From an uncultured bacterium (lineage in GTDB: Bacteria > Bacteroidota > Ignavibacteria > Kapaibacteriales > UBA4661), in NCBI GenBank assembly GCA_937899715.1, contig CALCNX010000123.1, positions 1 through 64,000 of the forward strand: a DNA stretch of 64,000 bases, read 5' to 3'. How positions within the stretch are numbered: position 1 is the stretch's first letter; the number at the start of each line of letters is the position of its first letter. The position numbers were made by a program, and so were the translations under genes. The notes beneath the pieces were generated by a model that saw only the letters and a program-made list of their open reading frames with translations, ran no database searches and was not told the origin of the DNA. Below, in pieces: positions 48,642-58,188 of the stretch.

Positions 48642-50309
48642 CTACTGCTGTAAGGCAGATTTGGAATAATTAACCTTCATCGCGTCCAGCAATTTCGTGT
48701 GCTGTTTGAGGCGCACGATAAAATTATCGTAGTTCTTCTGCACACTTGGCGACCAGACCACTTCCGCAAGCGCACAAAGGCGTGGCAAAAGCATATACTC
48801 TACTTTGTCGGGCGTGGCGATATATTCCGTCCAAAGATTTGCCTGCGCTCCGATAATATATTTCTGTTCGTCTTGCGAAAGCTCTTTCGATAAAGGTTCG
48901 TAATGATAGACCGAATCCAACGGCAGATAACCGCCGATTGCAAGCGGTTCACCGGGCTTTTTGGATTGGTAATAGTCAAAATAAACGGTAGTAGTCGGCG
49001 ACATGACGACCGGATGATGCAATTTTGCAGCAGCAATGCCGCCCTTCTCGCCTCGCCACGACATCACCGCCGCATTCGGCGCAAGTCCGCCTTCCAAGAT
49101 TTCATCCCAACCGATAATTTGGCGTCCTTTGGCATTCACAAATTTTTCGATGCGCTGTATGAAGTAACTCTGCAACTCGTGCTCGTCCTTGAGTCCTTGT
49201 TTTTTCATCAGTGCTTGGCAAAATTCCGACTGCTTCCAACGGTCTTTCGGGCATTCGTCGCCGCCGATGTGGATGTACTTGCTTGGAAAAATAGCCATTA
49301 CTTCCGTAAGAACATTCTGCAAAAATTGAAAAGTTTCTTCTTTTGGGCAAAAAACATCTGGAAAAACACCCCAATTTTTTATCACCTCAAACGGTCCGGG
49401 CGTGGATGCCAATTCAGGATATGCCGTTACAGCCGCCGAAGCGTGACCGGGCATTTCGATTTCTGGAACAACAGTGATATGACGCTTACTGGCATATTCA
49501 ACGATTTCACGAGCGTCTGCCTGAGTATAGAATCCACCATAGCGAATGCTGTCATACTGCGGAGGCTGGACGGTATAATGCCCGACAAGCGTACCTTTGC
49601 GATATCCGCCGACGCTCGTCAACTTGGGATATTTTTTTATCTCAATGCGCCACCCTTGGTCATCAGTCAAATGCCAGTGGAAGATGTTCATTTTGTACAA
49701 CGCGAGGTAATCAATATATTTTTTGATGAACTCTTTCGGAAAGAAATGGCGTGATACGTCCAAGTGCATACCGCGCCATGCGAACCGGGGATAATCCTCC
49801 ACGACGCAGCAGGGTAGAGAAAAAGCCTTGCCTGTTTTCGTCAATACATTATTCTCTGCTTGGGGAAGCATTTGGAGGACAGTTTGCAACCCGTAAAACA
49901 CCCCAGCATCATTGCCTGTAATCAATATTTCTTTTTCCGTGATTGTTAGCGTATAGCTGTCGGCGTGAGCATTGGCGGCTGCTTTTTGCATTGCGAGACG
50001 GATAACCGACGGAGCGGAAGATTTCTGCGCCACGCCGCGTTTTACCTGCAAGCGAAAGCCGAAATTCGTCATCAGAAATTCATTGAAGAGTTTTGCATCA
50101 GACTCGGTCTGTGCGCCATCTGCCAGAAGGAGTGTTTTTTCGGAGAGTGTAAAGGTCGTGCCTTTCACCGATCCGGGAGCCTCGCGAACAACAACTGGCT
50201 GCGGAATAATGGAATGGAGTAGTTTGGAGGTGTTATCGCTGTTTGCTTTGCCTGTTGAAAAACAGAGTGGTAACACACAGACAGCAAGAAGCAGAGCATA
50301 GTATTTCAT
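48642..50309 (-). CDS. GH20 beta-N-acetylhexosaminidase
   Basis: 555 residues with a signal peptide (LLLAVCVLPLCFSTGKA). An N-terminal GH20b alpha/beta domain (about 30-165) precedes the TIM barrel: GMHLDVSRHFFPKEFIKKY, FHWHLTDDQGWRIEI, and HIGGDECPKDRW with the catalytic D351-E352 pair; the Asp orients the substrate acetamido group and the Glu is the acid. WTEYIATPDKVEYMLLPR near the end is also typical. It releases terminal GlcNAc or GalNAc. Follows SusD with a terminator in the gap; precedes CutC by 57 bp. Confidence 0.94.
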   Translation of the reverse strand: MKYYALLLAVCVLPLCFSTGKANSDNTSKLLHSIIPQPVVVREAPGSVKGTTFTLSEKTLLLADGAQTESDAKLFNEFLMTNFGFRLQVKRGVAQKSSAPSVIRLAMQKAAANAHADSYTLTITEKEILITGNDAGVFYGLQTVLQMLPQAENNVLTKTGKAFSLPCCVVEDYPRFAWRGMHLDVSRHFFPKEFIKKYIDYLALYKMNIFHWHLTDDQGWRIEIKKYPKLTSVGGYRKGTLVGHYTVQPPQYDSIRYGGFYTQADAREIVEYASKRHITVVPEIEMPGHASAAVTAYPELASTPGPFEVIKNWGVFPDVFCPKEETFQFLQNVLTEVMAIFPSKYIHIGGDECPKDRWKQSEFCQALMKKQGLKDEHELQSYFIQRIEKFVNAKGRQIIGWDEILEGGLAPNAAVMSWRGEKGGIAAAKLHHPVVMSPTTTVYFDYYQSKKPGEPLAIGGYLPLDSVYHYEPLSKELSQDEQKYIIGAQANLWTEYIATPDKVEYMLLPRLCALAEVVWSPSVQKNYDNFIVRLKQHTKLLDAMKVNYSKSALQQ

Positions 50310-50344
50310 AGCATGATTTTTTCATGGTGATAAGAGAAACAGGA

Positions 50345-50391
50345 CAAAAAAAGCACCGCTACACTAATGAAAGCATAATGCAGCGGTGCTT
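50345..50391 (-). terminator. Terminator between SusD and GH20
   Basis: On the minus strand AAGCACCGCTGCA (50391-50379) pairs with TGTAGCGGTGCTT (50363-50351) at 12 of 13 positions, followed by TTTTTTT (to 50345). Only 35 bp remain to the GH20 start, so partial read-through from the SusCD transcript is likely. Confidence 0.78.
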
Positions 50392-50523
50392 GAAACGCTG
50401 TCAGAACAGCGACCGCGAAAGTTTCAAATGTGAATGTGATGTGCGAAAACTGCTAGTCAGAAATTACTGTTGTTCTCTGATGCGCTCTTGAATTCAACAC
50501 CCAACATTCAAAATTCAATACTA

Positions 50524-52110
50524 TTATTTATCCCACCATACGCGACCCGTCATCACATTACCACCGGTAATACGACCAACGGCTTCGCTATAATTTTGAG
50601 AGTTTGCGACAGCCTCTTGTGCAGGATAAGGCAAACGGCGAGGAATGGTCCCACCAGTGGCATTGCCCGGATAGACGACGGGCGTGAGGAGCGGATAACC
50701 GCTTCGGCGCCAGTTTGACCATGCTTCGATGTCATTCAAAAACGTTGCAACCCAAAACTGCGTGTTGATTTGCTCAAGTTTCTCGGCAGTGGAGCCGGAG
50801 GATTTGAACGGATTTGCCGTTAGGTATGCCGTAACATCGCCTGCCGGAATGACAATATTCGAGCTGAACTGCGCCACGGATTGTATTCCATCGTTCACTG
50901 CCTCTTGATATAAAGCATCGGCAGTTTTGCCAACATTGAAGCCGCGCACGGCAGCTTCTGCTAGGAGGAGTTTTACTTCGGCGGACGTGAGGATAAATGT
51001 CGGTCCGTCCATGCGAGCAACAATTTTGTTGTTCGGGCGTGTGTATTTGTCGAGTGAGCCGGGATAGCCGGGTGCTTTAGAAATATCTTGTGCGCCGCCC
51101 GAAAGGTCATAGCCGTTTGGCATACCGAGCTGGTCTTCCAGTTTGGTACTACCATCTCCTGCACGCTCGCCCAAGAACTGTAAGCGTGGGTCTTTTGTTG
51201 TTTTCAGAAGGTCAACAAAAGCACGACTGAGACGAATGTACGGAATTTCGTATGGCAAGTTCATTACTTGGCTGAGGCGGTTCACCGTTGCGCGGTCGCC
51301 ACCAATGTCGTGGCTGACAAGTGCATTATCACTTGCATTTTGCATTACTCCACCCGCAGCAGCTTTTTCAACCCACGTTTTTGCCAGTGCTGCGTCTGCC
51401 TTGACAAGACGCATACCGAGACGAACCATCATGGAGTATGCAAATTTTTTCCACGCTGCTACTCTTGCAGCACCGGACAATTTACCATAGAACAAATCAC
51501 CACCGGGAACGGGTTCGGTTGTACTTAATCCTGCTGCTGCTTCGTCCAATTCTTTGAGCATATCAGCATAAATTGCTGATTGCTGGTCATATTTCGGTGT
51601 GAAGCGGTCTGCTGCTGTGCTGTAATATGCGCGTCCGCCACCGAAGTAAGGAACGTCTCCATAAACATCGGTCAAGCGGTGAAAAATAACAACGCGCATG
51701 ATGCGGGCAATTTGATAGGCATTCTTGTATTGTGCTTGCCCTTTGGTTTGCTCTACTAAGTGCTGAACAGGACGAATTTGCTCATCGTAAGCACGCTCGA
51801 AGTAAGAAGCGGCGTACGCAGAATTGAGCATATATTTGTCGCCTACCCAGTAGCCCGCTACGTGCGAGAAATGTTGCATCATGGTGGAGCAATAAATCAA
51901 ATTTGTGCGCCATGTTTCGTAGCTAAAGTCAGTGCTGCCAGTGTAGGTGAGCTGGGAGGTTGTGAGCAAGTATTCAGGGTTGAACGACTTGTCATCGGGG
52001 CGCACGGGGTCAGTATTCAAAGCCTCGAAGTCTTTCGTGCATCCGGTCGCCATCACGAACAAGAGCGCGCAGACTGCAAAACTTTTGGTAGAGTTTATGC
52101 GAAGTTTCAT
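50524..52110 (-). CDS. SusD/RagB-like surface glycan-binding lipoprotein
   Basis: 528 residues. Lipoprotein signal: SFAVCALLFVMATGCTKDFE with the acylated Cys after ATG. The following sequence NTDPVRPDDKSFNPEYLLTTSQL is the opening of the SusD-like family 2 (shown in part), and the chain has the expected tetratricopeptide-like helices and C-terminal motifs NDIEAWSNWRRSGYP and RRLPYPAQEAVAN. SusD proteins sit as a lid on SusC and capture oligosaccharides at the surface. It follows the SusC gene by 43 bp, and a terminator is found after it. Confidence 0.93.
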   Translation of the reverse strand: MKLRINSTKSFAVCALLFVMATGCTKDFEALNTDPVRPDDKSFNPEYLLTTSQLTYTGSTDFSYETWRTNLIYCSTMMQHFSHVAGYWVGDKYMLNSAYAASYFERAYDEQIRPVQHLVEQTKGQAQYKNAYQIARIMRVVIFHRLTDVYGDVPYFGGGRAYYSTAADRFTPKYDQQSAIYADMLKELDEAAAGLSTTEPVPGGDLFYGKLSGAARVAAWKKFAYSMMVRLGMRLVKADAALAKTWVEKAAAGGVMQNASDNALVSHDIGGDRATVNRLSQVMNLPYEIPYIRLSRAFVDLLKTTKDPRLQFLGERAGDGSTKLEDQLGMPNGYDLSGGAQDISKAPGYPGSLDKYTRPNNKIVARMDGPTFILTSAEVKLLLAEAAVRGFNVGKTADALYQEAVNDGIQSVAQFSSNIVIPAGDVTAYLTANPFKSSGSTAEKLEQINTQFWVATFLNDIEAWSNWRRSGYPLLTPVVYPGNATGGTIPRRLPYPAQEAVANSQNYSEAVGRITGGNVMTGRVWWDK

Positions 52111-52153
52111 AGTAGTTTCAAAAGAATAATTGACGTTGTTAGTAGAGATAAAC

Positions 52154-55100
52154 TTAGAATTTAACGTTCAGATTGAATCCAACTGTGCGTGTTGGCGGAA
52201 TACCCGCAAGTTCAAGACCTTGTGCATTGGATGTGTTATAGTTTGTTTCCGGGTCAATGTTCGGAGTGTTTTTCATCAACACAAGCAAATTACGTCCAAC
52301 AAGCGAGAGCGTTAAACGGCGAATAGGACTGTTTTCCAACCATGCGGACGGGAAATCATAGCCAATGCTCACCTGACGAAGTTTGATAAAGCTCGCATCA
52401 TAGACGAACGGTGTACCGATTTGTCCGCTAATGCGACTGTAGTAATCTTGTACTTTGTCTGCTGTCACAAGTTTTGTATTTGGCTTGCCGTCTTCGGTTA
52501 CGCCAACTCCAGTGATACCGCCGTCACGACCGGGTAGGGTCTCTTTGTGCAAGCCAAAGCCGTACATATACGCGTTGGTAGCAGAGAAGATTTTTCCGCC
52601 AAATTTGAAGTCAATAAGAGCACTAAGGCTAAAATTTCCGAAGTGGAATTCGTTTTCCCAGCCGCCTGAGTAAGGATGAACGCCTGTACCCATTGATACT
52701 AGTTCACCTTGCTTCGGCAGTCCGTCAGCATCATAGACGATGTTTCCTTGTTTATCTCGTGCAAAATCAAATGCTACAATTTGTGCAAACGGTTCGCCAA
52801 CGCGGTGCTGAACAAATGCCGTCAAGGTACGTGATTGCGCAATGCTCAGGCTTTTTTGTCCTTCTGCAAGCGCAACGACGGTATTGTTATTCGCACTAAA
52901 GTTTATAGATGAAGTCCAAGCAAAGTCTTTTCCTTCAATGATTTTACCGGAAAGCAAGAACTCAAAACCCGTGTTTTGTAGCTGTCCGTTGTTGATAATC
53001 GCTGACTGGAAGCCGGACGAAGCCGATACAGTCGCTGTTACGATTTCATTGCGCGTATCTTTTTGATACCAAGCCGCATCAAGCGTCAGGCGAGCATCAA
53101 ACAATTTGAGTTCCAATCCCGCTTCGATTTCTGAAACGGTCAATGGCTTCAGTGTAGTATTGGGGAGAGTATTATCAAAGCCACCAATGGGGTTTCCATT
53201 GATTTTTGCGGCGTTTACATTGTAGTACAGCTTCGTTGCATATGGGTCGGTGTCGCCGCCTACATTTGCGTATGCCACGCGAAGTTTACCAAAGGAAAGC
53301 CAATCTGTTTTGAGGACTTCCGAGAACACAAAGCTGGCGCTCACCGAAGGATAGAAGAATGAATAGTTATCTTTTGCGACCGTCGAGAACCAGTCATTGC
53401 GGGCTGTAGCGTTCAAGAATAATGTTTCTTGGTAGGACAATTCAATCGAGCCGTACAGTGACTGAATCTCTTTTTGGAAGATGCGATAATTTGGAACACT
53501 AGAGATAGCGTACTGAGGGTTGTAAATATTCGGGAATACAAGCGAATTGCCGGCAGCGCCGTAGAGCTCGGTTTTGCTTTTACGAATATTTCCGCCTACG
53601 TTTACTGCAAGTGATATATCCTCGGTCAGATTTTTATCGAATGCCAAGAGAGCGTCTGCATTGACTTCTGAACTTGTTTGGCTTGTTTTGTTGACATTAC
53701 CGAAACTACCGCCGGACAAATATGCTGTTCCTGAAGGAGTGATGCTACTAGTTTGGAACGTGTAATAATCCTGACCAACACGGGCTTGCAAAGAAAGCCA
53801 ATCAGTAAAGGAGTATTTCAAACTTGTGGATGCAATAAGGCGGTCTTTTTGCGTTTCATTCAAAAATTTATTGGCAGCAAAATATGGATTTGTGGTGTAC
53901 ACATTATCCGTAAAGTTGGTTATTTCTTTAGCGTAAATGTCGGTGCCTGTATTGTTCGGTCCGAGAAGTGTAGAAGCATTCAGGCTTGTAGGCAAAAATG
54001 CGATAGCAAAATTACCGTTCCCGGGAGCATCACTAAGACCCGGACGATTCGATGCTTTTTCAGTCGTGTAAATGGCACTTGCCTCACCGGTGATATTTTC
54101 GCTGAGTTTGAACGATGTGGAAGCATTGAAAATTTTTCTATTCAAGAGGCTGTTTGGATAAACACCGGTATTGCTAAGGTCTGAGAGCGAAATACGGTAA
54201 TTGATATTTTCATTGCCACCGCCCAAGCTGAGCGTGTTTGTGAAGGTCATACCGGTTTTGTAGTAATCGCTCAGGTTTGTTGTTTGTGCAGAATATGGAC
54301 GGGACACGCCATCAAATTGCATAACGCTGCTTCCGTCAAGTTTTGCTCCCCAGCTTGAGAGCCCGGCAGTCATTGCGGCGGCTGCAGTATTGGGTTTATT
54401 ACCTCGCAAGCCTTGTCCGTACTGCTGTTGGGGGTCAAGATAGTTGCGGATATTTTCAAACACGAGGTTCGAGTTAAATTCCACGCCAAGACCTTTTCCG
54501 CCGCCGCTGCCACGTTTTGTCGTAATCAAAATTACACCATTTTTTGCGCGTGAACCGTATAGTGCTGCTGCCGTAGCGCCTTTCAGTACGTTCATACTCT
54601 CGATATCATCTGGGTTCAGCGAGGAAATGCCGTCGCCAGCATCGAAACCACCCCATTGCCCGGCACTTCCAAGATTGGAATTGTCAATCGGAATGCCATT
54701 GACAACATACAAGGGCTGGTTGTCGCTTGAAATAGAAGTGTTACCGCGAATAACCACGCGAGAAGAACCACCGGGACCCGATGCAGCAGCAGAGACATTC
54801 ACGCCTGCAACCTTACCGACAAGCGAATTGGCAATGTTGTTTTCACGTGCTTGCGTCATGGATTCACCTTTGACCACAGCAGTCGAGTACCCCAGTTTTT
54901 TTGTCTCTTTTTTCACGCCGAGAGCCGTCACAACGACATCTTCCAGCAATTTCCAATCCACTTCCAAGCCCGCATCAATCGTGGTTTTGCCGGCTATCGG
55001 CACTTCGACCGTTCGATAACCAATAAACGAAAATGTCAATACGCCTTGTGCACCGGCACTTGCGGGAAGTGTAATTTTGTATTTTCCTTCTTTATCGGTG

Positions 55101-55270
55101 ATTGCACCTGTTTTGCCACCTTTCAAGCGCACGGTTACTCTTGAAAGTCCGCTATTTGTTTCTTTGTCAATCACTTGACCGGAAACAGTAATTTCCTGTG
55201 CAAGCAGTGGCAGCCCCAGAAGGCACACACACACAAGCGCAAGAACACTATGGAGAAAATATCGTATCAT
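52154..55270 (-). CDS. SusC/RagA-type TonB-dependent glycan importer
   Basis: 1038 residues from ATG 55270; the frame is open up to 55378 but the signal peptide (FLHSVLALVCVCLLGLPLLAQ) begins here. Order: carboxypeptidase-regulatory-like domain (about 23-105), plug (about 115-225, with ALGVKKETKKLGYSTAVVKG, NSLVGKVAGVNVS and YGSRAKNGVILITTKRG, all SusC hallmarks), then the barrel to the final GFNLNVKF with terminal Phe. SusC proteins import oligosaccharides with energy from TonB; the partner SusD follows. No sigma/anti-sigma pair or hybrid two-component regulator is adjacent, so control of the locus is not visible here. Confidence 0.95.
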   Translation of the reverse strand: MIRYFLHSVLALVCVCLLGLPLLAQEITVSGQVIDKETNSGLSRVTVRLKGGKTGAITDKEGKYKITLPASAGAQGVLTFSFIGYRTVEVPIAGKTTIDAGLEVDWKLLEDVVVTALGVKKETKKLGYSTAVVKGESMTQARENNIANSLVGKVAGVNVSAAASGPGGSSRVVIRGNTSISSDNQPLYVVNGIPIDNSNLGSAGQWGGFDAGDGISSLNPDDIESMNVLKGATAAALYGSRAKNGVILITTKRGSGGGKGLGVEFNSNLVFENIRNYLDPQQQYGQGLRGNKPNTAAAAMTAGLSSWGAKLDGSSVMQFDGVSRPYSAQTTNLSDYYKTGMTFTNTLSLGGGNENINYRISLSDLSNTGVYPNSLLNRKIFNASTSFKLSENITGEASAIYTTEKASNRPGLSDAPGNGNFAIAFLPTSLNASTLLGPNNTGTDIYAKEITNFTDNVYTTNPYFAANKFLNETQKDRLIASTSLKYSFTDWLSLQARVGQDYYTFQTSSITPSGTAYLSGGSFGNVNKTSQTSSEVNADALLAFDKNLTEDISLAVNVGGNIRKSKTELYGAAGNSLVFPNIYNPQYAISSVPNYRIFQKEIQSLYGSIELSYQETLFLNATARNDWFSTVAKDNYSFFYPSVSASFVFSEVLKTDWLSFGKLRVAYANVGGDTDPYATKLYYNVNAAKINGNPIGGFDNTLPNTTLKPLTVSEIEAGLELKLFDARLTLDAAWYQKDTRNEIVTATVSASSGFQSAIINNGQLQNTGFEFLLSGKIIEGKDFAWTSSINFSANNNTVVALAEGQKSLSIAQSRTLTAFVQHRVGEPFAQIVAFDFARDKQGNIVYDADGLPKQGELVSMGTGVHPYSGGWENEFHFGNFSLSALIDFKFGGKIFSATNAYMYGFGLHKETLPGRDGGITGVGVTEDGKPNTKLVTADKVQDYYSRISGQIGTPFVYDASFIKLRQVSIGYDFPSAWLENSPIRRLTLSLVGRNLLVLMKNTPNIDPETNYNTSNAQGLELAGIPPTRTVGFNLNVKF

Positions 55271-55821
55271 AAAACAACAAGGAATAGTAGTATGAAAAAA
55301 AGAATGAGAATTAGGCATTGTCATTACGCACACAAATAACAACCGAACTAACACTAAACAACCTCGCCAATCACACAAAACACAATGGCAAACAATTTTT
55401 TTTCGGCGACGGAACGTTTCGATTTGTATAATCTTGCGTACTTTCGTTCGTCAACCTTATGGGGTCAAAAATACGATATAGAAATACCAATAGCACTACC
55501 AGACGATTGCCAGCATGGAGGAGAATTACAGAAGAAAGAATGGCTTGTTTTCAGGTGTTTGAGAGAAGGGGCAGAAAAAAACTATGGTTGTGCTGGCACT
55601 TTTACTTCAAAAAAAATATGAATCTCGTATTATTTTGTGAGCCTTGTATTGCTTTATCAAATTCCGTTGCCGATATGTCTGTGACAGACAGCAGTGACCC
55701 ATAATTGCTTACGGCGCACGTTTTGGGCAAATGCGCTATATTTGAGCGCGGAAAAATTTCTCGCTGCCCCCAAAAAATGCTATTAACTCACGACCTCAAG
55801 AGAATCAAAATTAACCGAACA
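55271..55821. other. 551-bp intergenic region between divergent genes
   Basis: Contains the upstream region of SusC (minus strand) and of the lipoprotein gene (plus strand). A -7 like TATATTTG stands at 55737-55744 in a small GCGCT..AGCGC dyad, but no TTG at a normal distance. A 78-codon frame at 55385-55621 starts with ATG but shows no recognisable similarity or ribosome-binding site. I see no RNA gene or repeat. Confidence 0.5.
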
Positions 55822-56298
55822 ATGAACTCTATCAAACTCATACTTGGCTTAGTGTTTGTAGGCATAGCAGCAATATCCTGCACGGTCAATAGCCACAAAG
55901 AGGAGATAAAAAAGACACAGATTCCGATTGTAGGAACATGGAAACTGATTTCGGGAATCACGATAGAAAAAGGCGATACCGTCGTTACCGACTACTCCGG
56001 CAAAATCTCCTTTATCAAGATTATTAACGATACCCATTTTGCTTTTTTGAAACATGATGTGAACAAAGGAAAAGATTCGGCGGCTCAGTATGGTTCGGGC
56101 GGGGGTAGATATTCACTTGTGGACAGTCTATACACCGAACACCTGGAATACTGCACGGGGCGCGAATGGGAAGGCAATGATTTTTCATTTACCGTGACAA
56201 TAAAAAATGATACCTTAACCCAAAGCGGCATTGAGAAAATAGAGAGCGCCGGAATAAACAGAATCAATATCGAAAAGTATTACCGATTGAAAAACTAA
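55822..56298 (+). CDS. Lipocalin-like small lipoprotein
   Basis: 158 residues from ATG 55822. The signal IKLILGLVFVGIAAISCTVN has the lipobox AIS-C. The mature part begins with IVGTWKLISG, a strand pattern common in lipocalin-like and DUF4488-type domains, followed by beta strands (GKISFIKIINDTHFAFL, GGGRYSLVDSLYTEHLEY) and a C-terminal strand with NIEKYYRLKN. Family members bind small hydrophobic ligands, but no specific function can be given. It is the only plus-strand gene in the 44-64 kb region. Confidence 0.68.
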   Translation: MNSIKLILGLVFVGIAAISCTVNSHKEEIKKTQIPIVGTWKLISGITIEKGDTVVTDYSGKISFIKIINDTHFAFLKHDVNKGKDSAAQYGSGGGRYSLVDSLYTEHLEYCTGREWEGNDFSFTVTIKNDTLTQSGIEKIESAGINRINIEKYYRLKN

Positions 56299-56348
56299 GG
56301 GTTGATAGATTCTCAATGAGCGTGGCAGAGTGAAATGTGCCGATTGAG

Positions 56349-58088
56349 TTATGGTTTTGCAGACAACATCTCCAGTAATTCCTTTCGCTTGGCGCGAAAA
56401 CTTGGTATGTCCATATCGTACCAATCCAATCGGTACGCCACTTGCCGCGCCATTTCTTTCGTTCTTTCGGGATATTTTATCTCTGCCATTCGGAGCAATT
56501 CATAATCCACAATGCCATCGCGCATAGCTTCCATACGCACCGAACTCCAAATTTTGCCCTGTCCGTTGCGACTTCCCGGATACACAATCCAACCATCCCC
56601 GCCCGGCATCACGTTTCCTAATTCAGGGATGACACCACTCGTCTCGCCGAAAGGATTGCTGCCCCACGCATTCCAGCCCCAGTGCAAATAGCCTGTAGCA
56701 CCAAAACGGTAATTCAGCCAATGCAGAATCCGCGTTTTTAGCAATGGCTGTTCGATAAAACGGTTCGCGTAGTTACCTTGCGGCGCAAGGCACGTATAGA
56801 ACCACACTTCTTTGCCCGGTTTGAAGCGCTGCGCCTGATAAAAAGCACTATCTTCGTGGAAGAAATTTAACTGCGGAACCCAAATGTCAATCGTCTCTTC
56901 GACTTCTTTGCTGTGGCAAGCCTCAATAATGCGAAGTTCCGGCGCAATACTTCTCACAAAACGTGCAATGGCAATGTATGATGTGGTATTGGAGGGAATC
57001 GGCTCATCGGCAAGATGCTGCATATAACGCTCCAGCCATCCTTTTGCCTTCAAATGTTCCACCAATGCCCGCAAATACTGGCGGTAAAAGCGTTGTGCGG
57101 TGGAGTCGCTGACGGGTTTTGAGATAAATTCTATTTTCCCCGTGCCGCCTCGTTTTTCCGGGACACTCACCACAAACGGTGTCTCCCACGTGCTTTCGCG
57201 CCCGCCGATGTGTCCGCCCTCAATGCGCCCGATTGTCCCTTCTTCAATGAAGATGGAAGTCATCGTATCAAACTTTGTGAAATCAAACGTGTATTTGTCG
57301 CCTTTTATAGAAAAATCCATTAAGTGCAGAGGGCTGATGAGCGCTACGTTTTGGCGAAAAGCCTTCATCGCACGAGCGCAAAGGCGCATGGTTTCCCAAT
57401 ATGGCTTGGAATATAGCTCAACATTTTTACCGTTATTGAGCAGCTTCAGTTGTTCATCGCCCAGAAAGAACCAGTTCGTTACCCAAAGCGTTTGCGCGGG
57501 AAGCATAACGGGATAAACAACAATGCTAAATTCCTTCATGAGTTCAAATGGTGCGCCGTCCGCCGTTCCCATTACTGTTATGCGCCCCTTGTATGTACCC
57601 GCCGCGGTAGTAGCGGGAATAGGGACGGTAAGCCAGACAGGTTGCGGTGTTCGGGCAGGTATGTCACGCGTCGGCTCTTCAATAATTGGGTCAGGATAAA
57701 AACCAGATGGAGACACGAGTTGGTCAAACCCACGCACCGGCACGGAACGACTTACGTGGACGTACCCCACAAAACCACTTATTGGTGCAAACTGCCGTGC
57801 TGCCTCAAGTGGTTTGCCCTCAGCGTCGTGTATATCCACGCGCACCGAGCATTGACGAATAGCTTTGTCGTGAAAGAGTACAAACTGAAAGCCAGCGTGT
57901 TCTCCGCGGCAAACGTGCATCTCGGCAGTTGCATCGGGGAAATACGTGCGGTCGGGGAGCACTTTTTCTAATGGGTCAACATAAGCAAGAATGGGTTGTG
58001 CCTCTGCTACTGCATAGAGAAAAATGGACGAAAGAGCGCAAAATGCAGCAAGAAAAGTGTGTACTCTGAAAAAATGGGCGTGGTTCAT
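56349..58088 (-). CDS. GH123-like (DUF4091) glycoside hydrolase
   Basis: 579 residues from ATG 58088. Signal peptide (FLAAFCALSSIFLYAVAEAQ). N-terminal beta-sandwich (about 25-190) with VCRGEHAGFQFVLFHDKAI, then a TIM-barrel part. MQHLADEPIPSN carries an adjacent Asp-Glu pair at the place used by GH123 beta-N-acetylgalactosaminidases for substrate-assisted catalysis. The DUF4091 signature near the end, WIVYPGSRNG and SVRMEAMRDGIVDYELL, is clear. Probably a secreted exo-beta-N-acetylhexosaminidase; GalNAc specificity is family knowledge and not proven for this protein. Confidence 0.8.
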   Translation of the reverse strand: MNHAHFFRVHTFLAAFCALSSIFLYAVAEAQPILAYVDPLEKVLPDRTYFPDATAEMHVCRGEHAGFQFVLFHDKAIRQCSVRVDIHDAEGKPLEAARQFAPISGFVGYVHVSRSVPVRGFDQLVSPSGFYPDPIIEEPTRDIPARTPQPVWLTVPIPATTAAGTYKGRITVMGTADGAPFELMKEFSIVVYPVMLPAQTLWVTNWFFLGDEQLKLLNNGKNVELYSKPYWETMRLCARAMKAFRQNVALISPLHLMDFSIKGDKYTFDFTKFDTMTSIFIEEGTIGRIEGGHIGGRESTWETPFVVSVPEKRGGTGKIEFISKPVSDSTAQRFYRQYLRALVEHLKAKGWLERYMQHLADEPIPSNTTSYIAIARFVRSIAPELRIIEACHSKEVEETIDIWVPQLNFFHEDSAFYQAQRFKPGKEVWFYTCLAPQGNYANRFIEQPLLKTRILHWLNYRFGATGYLHWGWNAWGSNPFGETSGVIPELGNVMPGGDGWIVYPGSRNGQGKIWSSVRMEAMRDGIVDYELLRMAEIKYPERTKEMARQVAYRLDWYDMDIPSFRAKRKELLEMLSAKP

Positions 58089-58188
58089 AGCGACTAATTG
58101 TGATGGTGAACGAAAATATATCATTATGTGTATGTGGAAGCAATGAACCTTGCTGCTTTTCGGTAAGCTGTTTTTCGGTAACACGCAA

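Noticed and set aside
48903..49754. 283-codon open frame opposite the GH20 gene
   Set aside because: It lies fully antisense to a well-supported glycoside hydrolase, has no family motifs or ribosome-binding site, and is explained by codon bias of the real gene.
54444..55019. 191-codon open frame opposite the SusC plug domain
   Set aside because: Pro/Ser-rich shadow with no recognisable feature; SusC is certain on the other strand.
55385..55621. 78-codon ATG frame between the divergent SusC and lipoprotein genes
   Set aside because: No ribosome-binding site, no motif, atypical composition; kept only as part of the intergenic description.
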